A DNA stretch of 5,899 nucleotides from positions 1-5,899 of the forward strand of contig DASRVB010000063.1 of the NCBI GenBank assembly GCA_035687725.1, written 5' to 3'. The stretch comes from JAICNR01 sp035687725 (GTDB taxonomy: Bacteria; Gemmatimonadota; Gemmatimonadetes; JACCXV01; JAHWKZ01). A program made the position numbers and the translations under genes. The notes below the pieces were generated by a model. The model did not search any database and was not told where the DNA came from. It worked only from the letters and a program-made list of their open reading frames with translations. This document shows, one piece after another, positions 5,179 through 5,899 of the stretch (its first letter is position 1; each line of letters begins with the position of its first letter).

Positions 5179-5424
5179 GTGACCGTCGAGTTCCCCCTCC
5201 ACTTCATGCAGAAGGGCGAGCGCGGCCGGGTCGTCGGGATCCGCTGGAACGAGGACGACGTGGCCAGCCGGCTGGTCGCGATGGGATTCGAGAAGGGCGT
5301 GCCGTTCGAGGTGGTGCGCTACGACGCCGAGTGCGGGATCACGGTGCGGATCGGCGACCGCGAGATCCCCATCGTGCCGTGGGTCGCGCCGCTCATCTAC
5401 GCGACGGAGGACACGCCGGAGTAG
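5179..5424 (+). CDS. Standalone FeoA-domain protein
   Basis: This 81-residue protein has the length of a single FeoA (SH3-like) domain. Typical features are the opening KGERGRVVGI (12-21), the central helix and turn VASRLVAMGFEKGVPFEVVR (28-47), a GITVRIGDREIPI strand pair (53-65) and the end WVAPLIYATE. FeoA is the small cytoplasmic partner of the FeoB ferrous-iron transporter, and the same fold forms the C-terminal domain of DtxR-type repressors. No feoB follows: the next gene is on the opposite strand. It may act on a FeoB encoded elsewhere or on another partner. The start at GTG 5179 is chosen for its AGGAG at 5-nt spacing. Longer versions would overlap the promoter and operator. The Fur-like palindrome in front suggests repression when iron is plentiful. 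A lone Cys52 is present. Confidence 0.87.
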   Translation: MTVEFPLHFMQKGERGRVVGIRWNEDDVASRLVAMGFEKGVPFEVVRYDAECGITVRIGDREIPIVPWVAPLIYATEDTPE

Positions 5425-5435
5425 CCCGCCGAATC

Positions 5436-5452
5436 GGGGCCGGCGACGCCCC
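5436..5452. terminator. Possible weak hairpin between convergent genes
   Basis: GGGGC (5436-5440) can pair with GCCCC (5448-5452) across a 7-nt loop, in the 32-nt gap between the feoA-like gene and the convergent TPR gene. The position suits a bidirectional terminator, but the stem is only 5 bp and there is no T-tract on either strand. It is therefore a weak call. Confidence 0.25.
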
Positions 5453-5456
5453 AGAC

Positions 5457-5899
5457 TTACTCGCGCCGGAGCGGAGCCATCCCGGCCACTGCCTGGCGCA
5501 CCCGGCCCACGGTCGGCGCCATCTCGGGCTCCGCGTCCCGCCACGCGGTCAGGAACCGCTCGTACGCTTCGCGCGCCCGCTCGGTCTCGCCCAGCTCCGT
5601 GTACAGATCCCCTCGCCGCTTGTCCGCCATCGTGTGCGGGCCCATCGAGGCGAAGTACCGCTCGGCCTCGTGCGGCTTCCCCTGCTCGACGAGGATCTCC
5701 GCCAGCCACCAGCGGATCGCGTCGTTGACAGACCAGTGCGGTCCGTGGCCCGTCGCCTCGACCCGAGCCTCCTCGAGAAACTCCTCGGCGAGGTCCAGGT
5801 TCCCGCGCTTCCATGTCACGAGGCCGTCGAGCGCCAGGCCCGCGCCGTCGGCGAACCGCGCGAGGGCCGAATCCCCCTCGACGCGCGCCCGCGCGGCCA
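5457..5899 (-). CDS. TPR-repeat protein, C-terminal part (5' end outside window)
   Basis: The frame is open from the right edge to the TAA at 5459-5457, giving about 146 residues. Alternating helices with TPR spacing are visible: GLVTWKRGNLDLAEEFLEEA, then AIRWWLAEILVEQGKPHEAERYF, then KRRGDLYTELGETERAREAYERFL. The end reads TAWRDAEPEMAPTVGRVRQAVAGM. A final TPR followed by 'YERFL-x-x-W-x-D-A-x-P-E' resembles the C-terminus of large bacterial proteins in which TPRs follow a Ser/Thr kinase or a transcriptional-activator domain. That N-terminal part is outside the window, so the full role cannot be stated. A GTG at 5819 is in frame, but helical sequence continues upstream of it, so it is unlikely to be the start. 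The gene is convergent with the feoA-like gene, 32 nt away. Confidence 0.82.
   Translation of the reverse strand, partial: AARARVEGDSALARFADGAGLALDGLVTWKRGNLDLAEEFLEEARVEATGHGPHWSVNDAIRWWLAEILVEQGKPHEAERYFASMGPHTMADKRRGDLYTELGETERAREAYERFLTAWRDAEPEMAPTVGRVRQAVAGMAPLRRE

Noticed and set aside
4465..5814. 449-codon - strand open frame antisense to the lipoprotein and feoA-like genes
   Set aside because: It has shadow composition and is contradicted by the FeoA domain, the lipobox and the TPR frame in the same region.

Overview
The window is very GC-rich DNA, and its genes are packed with 4-nt overlaps. It carries several bacterial lipoproteins, a PhzF-family isomerase, a three-domain DtxR/MntR-type metalloregulator, a lone FeoA-domain protein and a TPR protein. 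This mix and the codon bias fit a high-GC Gram-negative lineage such as Gemmatimonadota. That placement is an impression, not a demonstration. No rRNA, tRNA, insertion sequence, CRISPR array or phage gene is visible.

Left part (1-1281, + strand): the C-terminal half of a class I SAM-dependent methyltransferase is followed by a secreted, probably lipid-anchored protein. That protein has an acidic linker and two copies of a 34-residue Cys/His module. Its Shine-Dalgarno sequence lies in the 3' arm of a perfect 6-bp hairpin.

Middle part (1278-3694, - strand): a three-gene cluster reads right to left. It consists of a PhzF-family isomerase, a dienelactone-hydrolase-fold lipoprotein and a YwaF/TMEM164-type seven-helix membrane protein. 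The first two genes overlap as ATGA, so they are probably translationally coupled. The third starts 42 nt after the second ends. Its stop codon overlaps the stop of the convergent left-hand gene.

Right part (3827-5424, + strand): a DtxR-family regulator is divergent from phzF. Its primary metal site is MntR-like and its ancillary site resembles that of DtxR/IdeR. It overlaps a small lipoprotein gene of unknown function as GTGA. After a 105-nt spacer comes a standalone FeoA-domain protein with no FeoB beside it. That spacer holds the best promoter in the window (TTGACT, 17 nt, TATGCT). An 11-bp palindrome at the predicted start point is identical to the centre of the E. coli Fur box. The block therefore looks like a small metal-homeostasis locus. 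The window ends in the 3' part of a convergent TPR-protein gene on the - strand.

No clearly new multi-gene system is present. The most useful leads are the Fur-like operator in front of the orphan feoA, the hybrid metal site of the regulator, the unknown lipoprotein coupled to it, the Cys/His repeat lipoprotein and its sequestered ribosome binding site.
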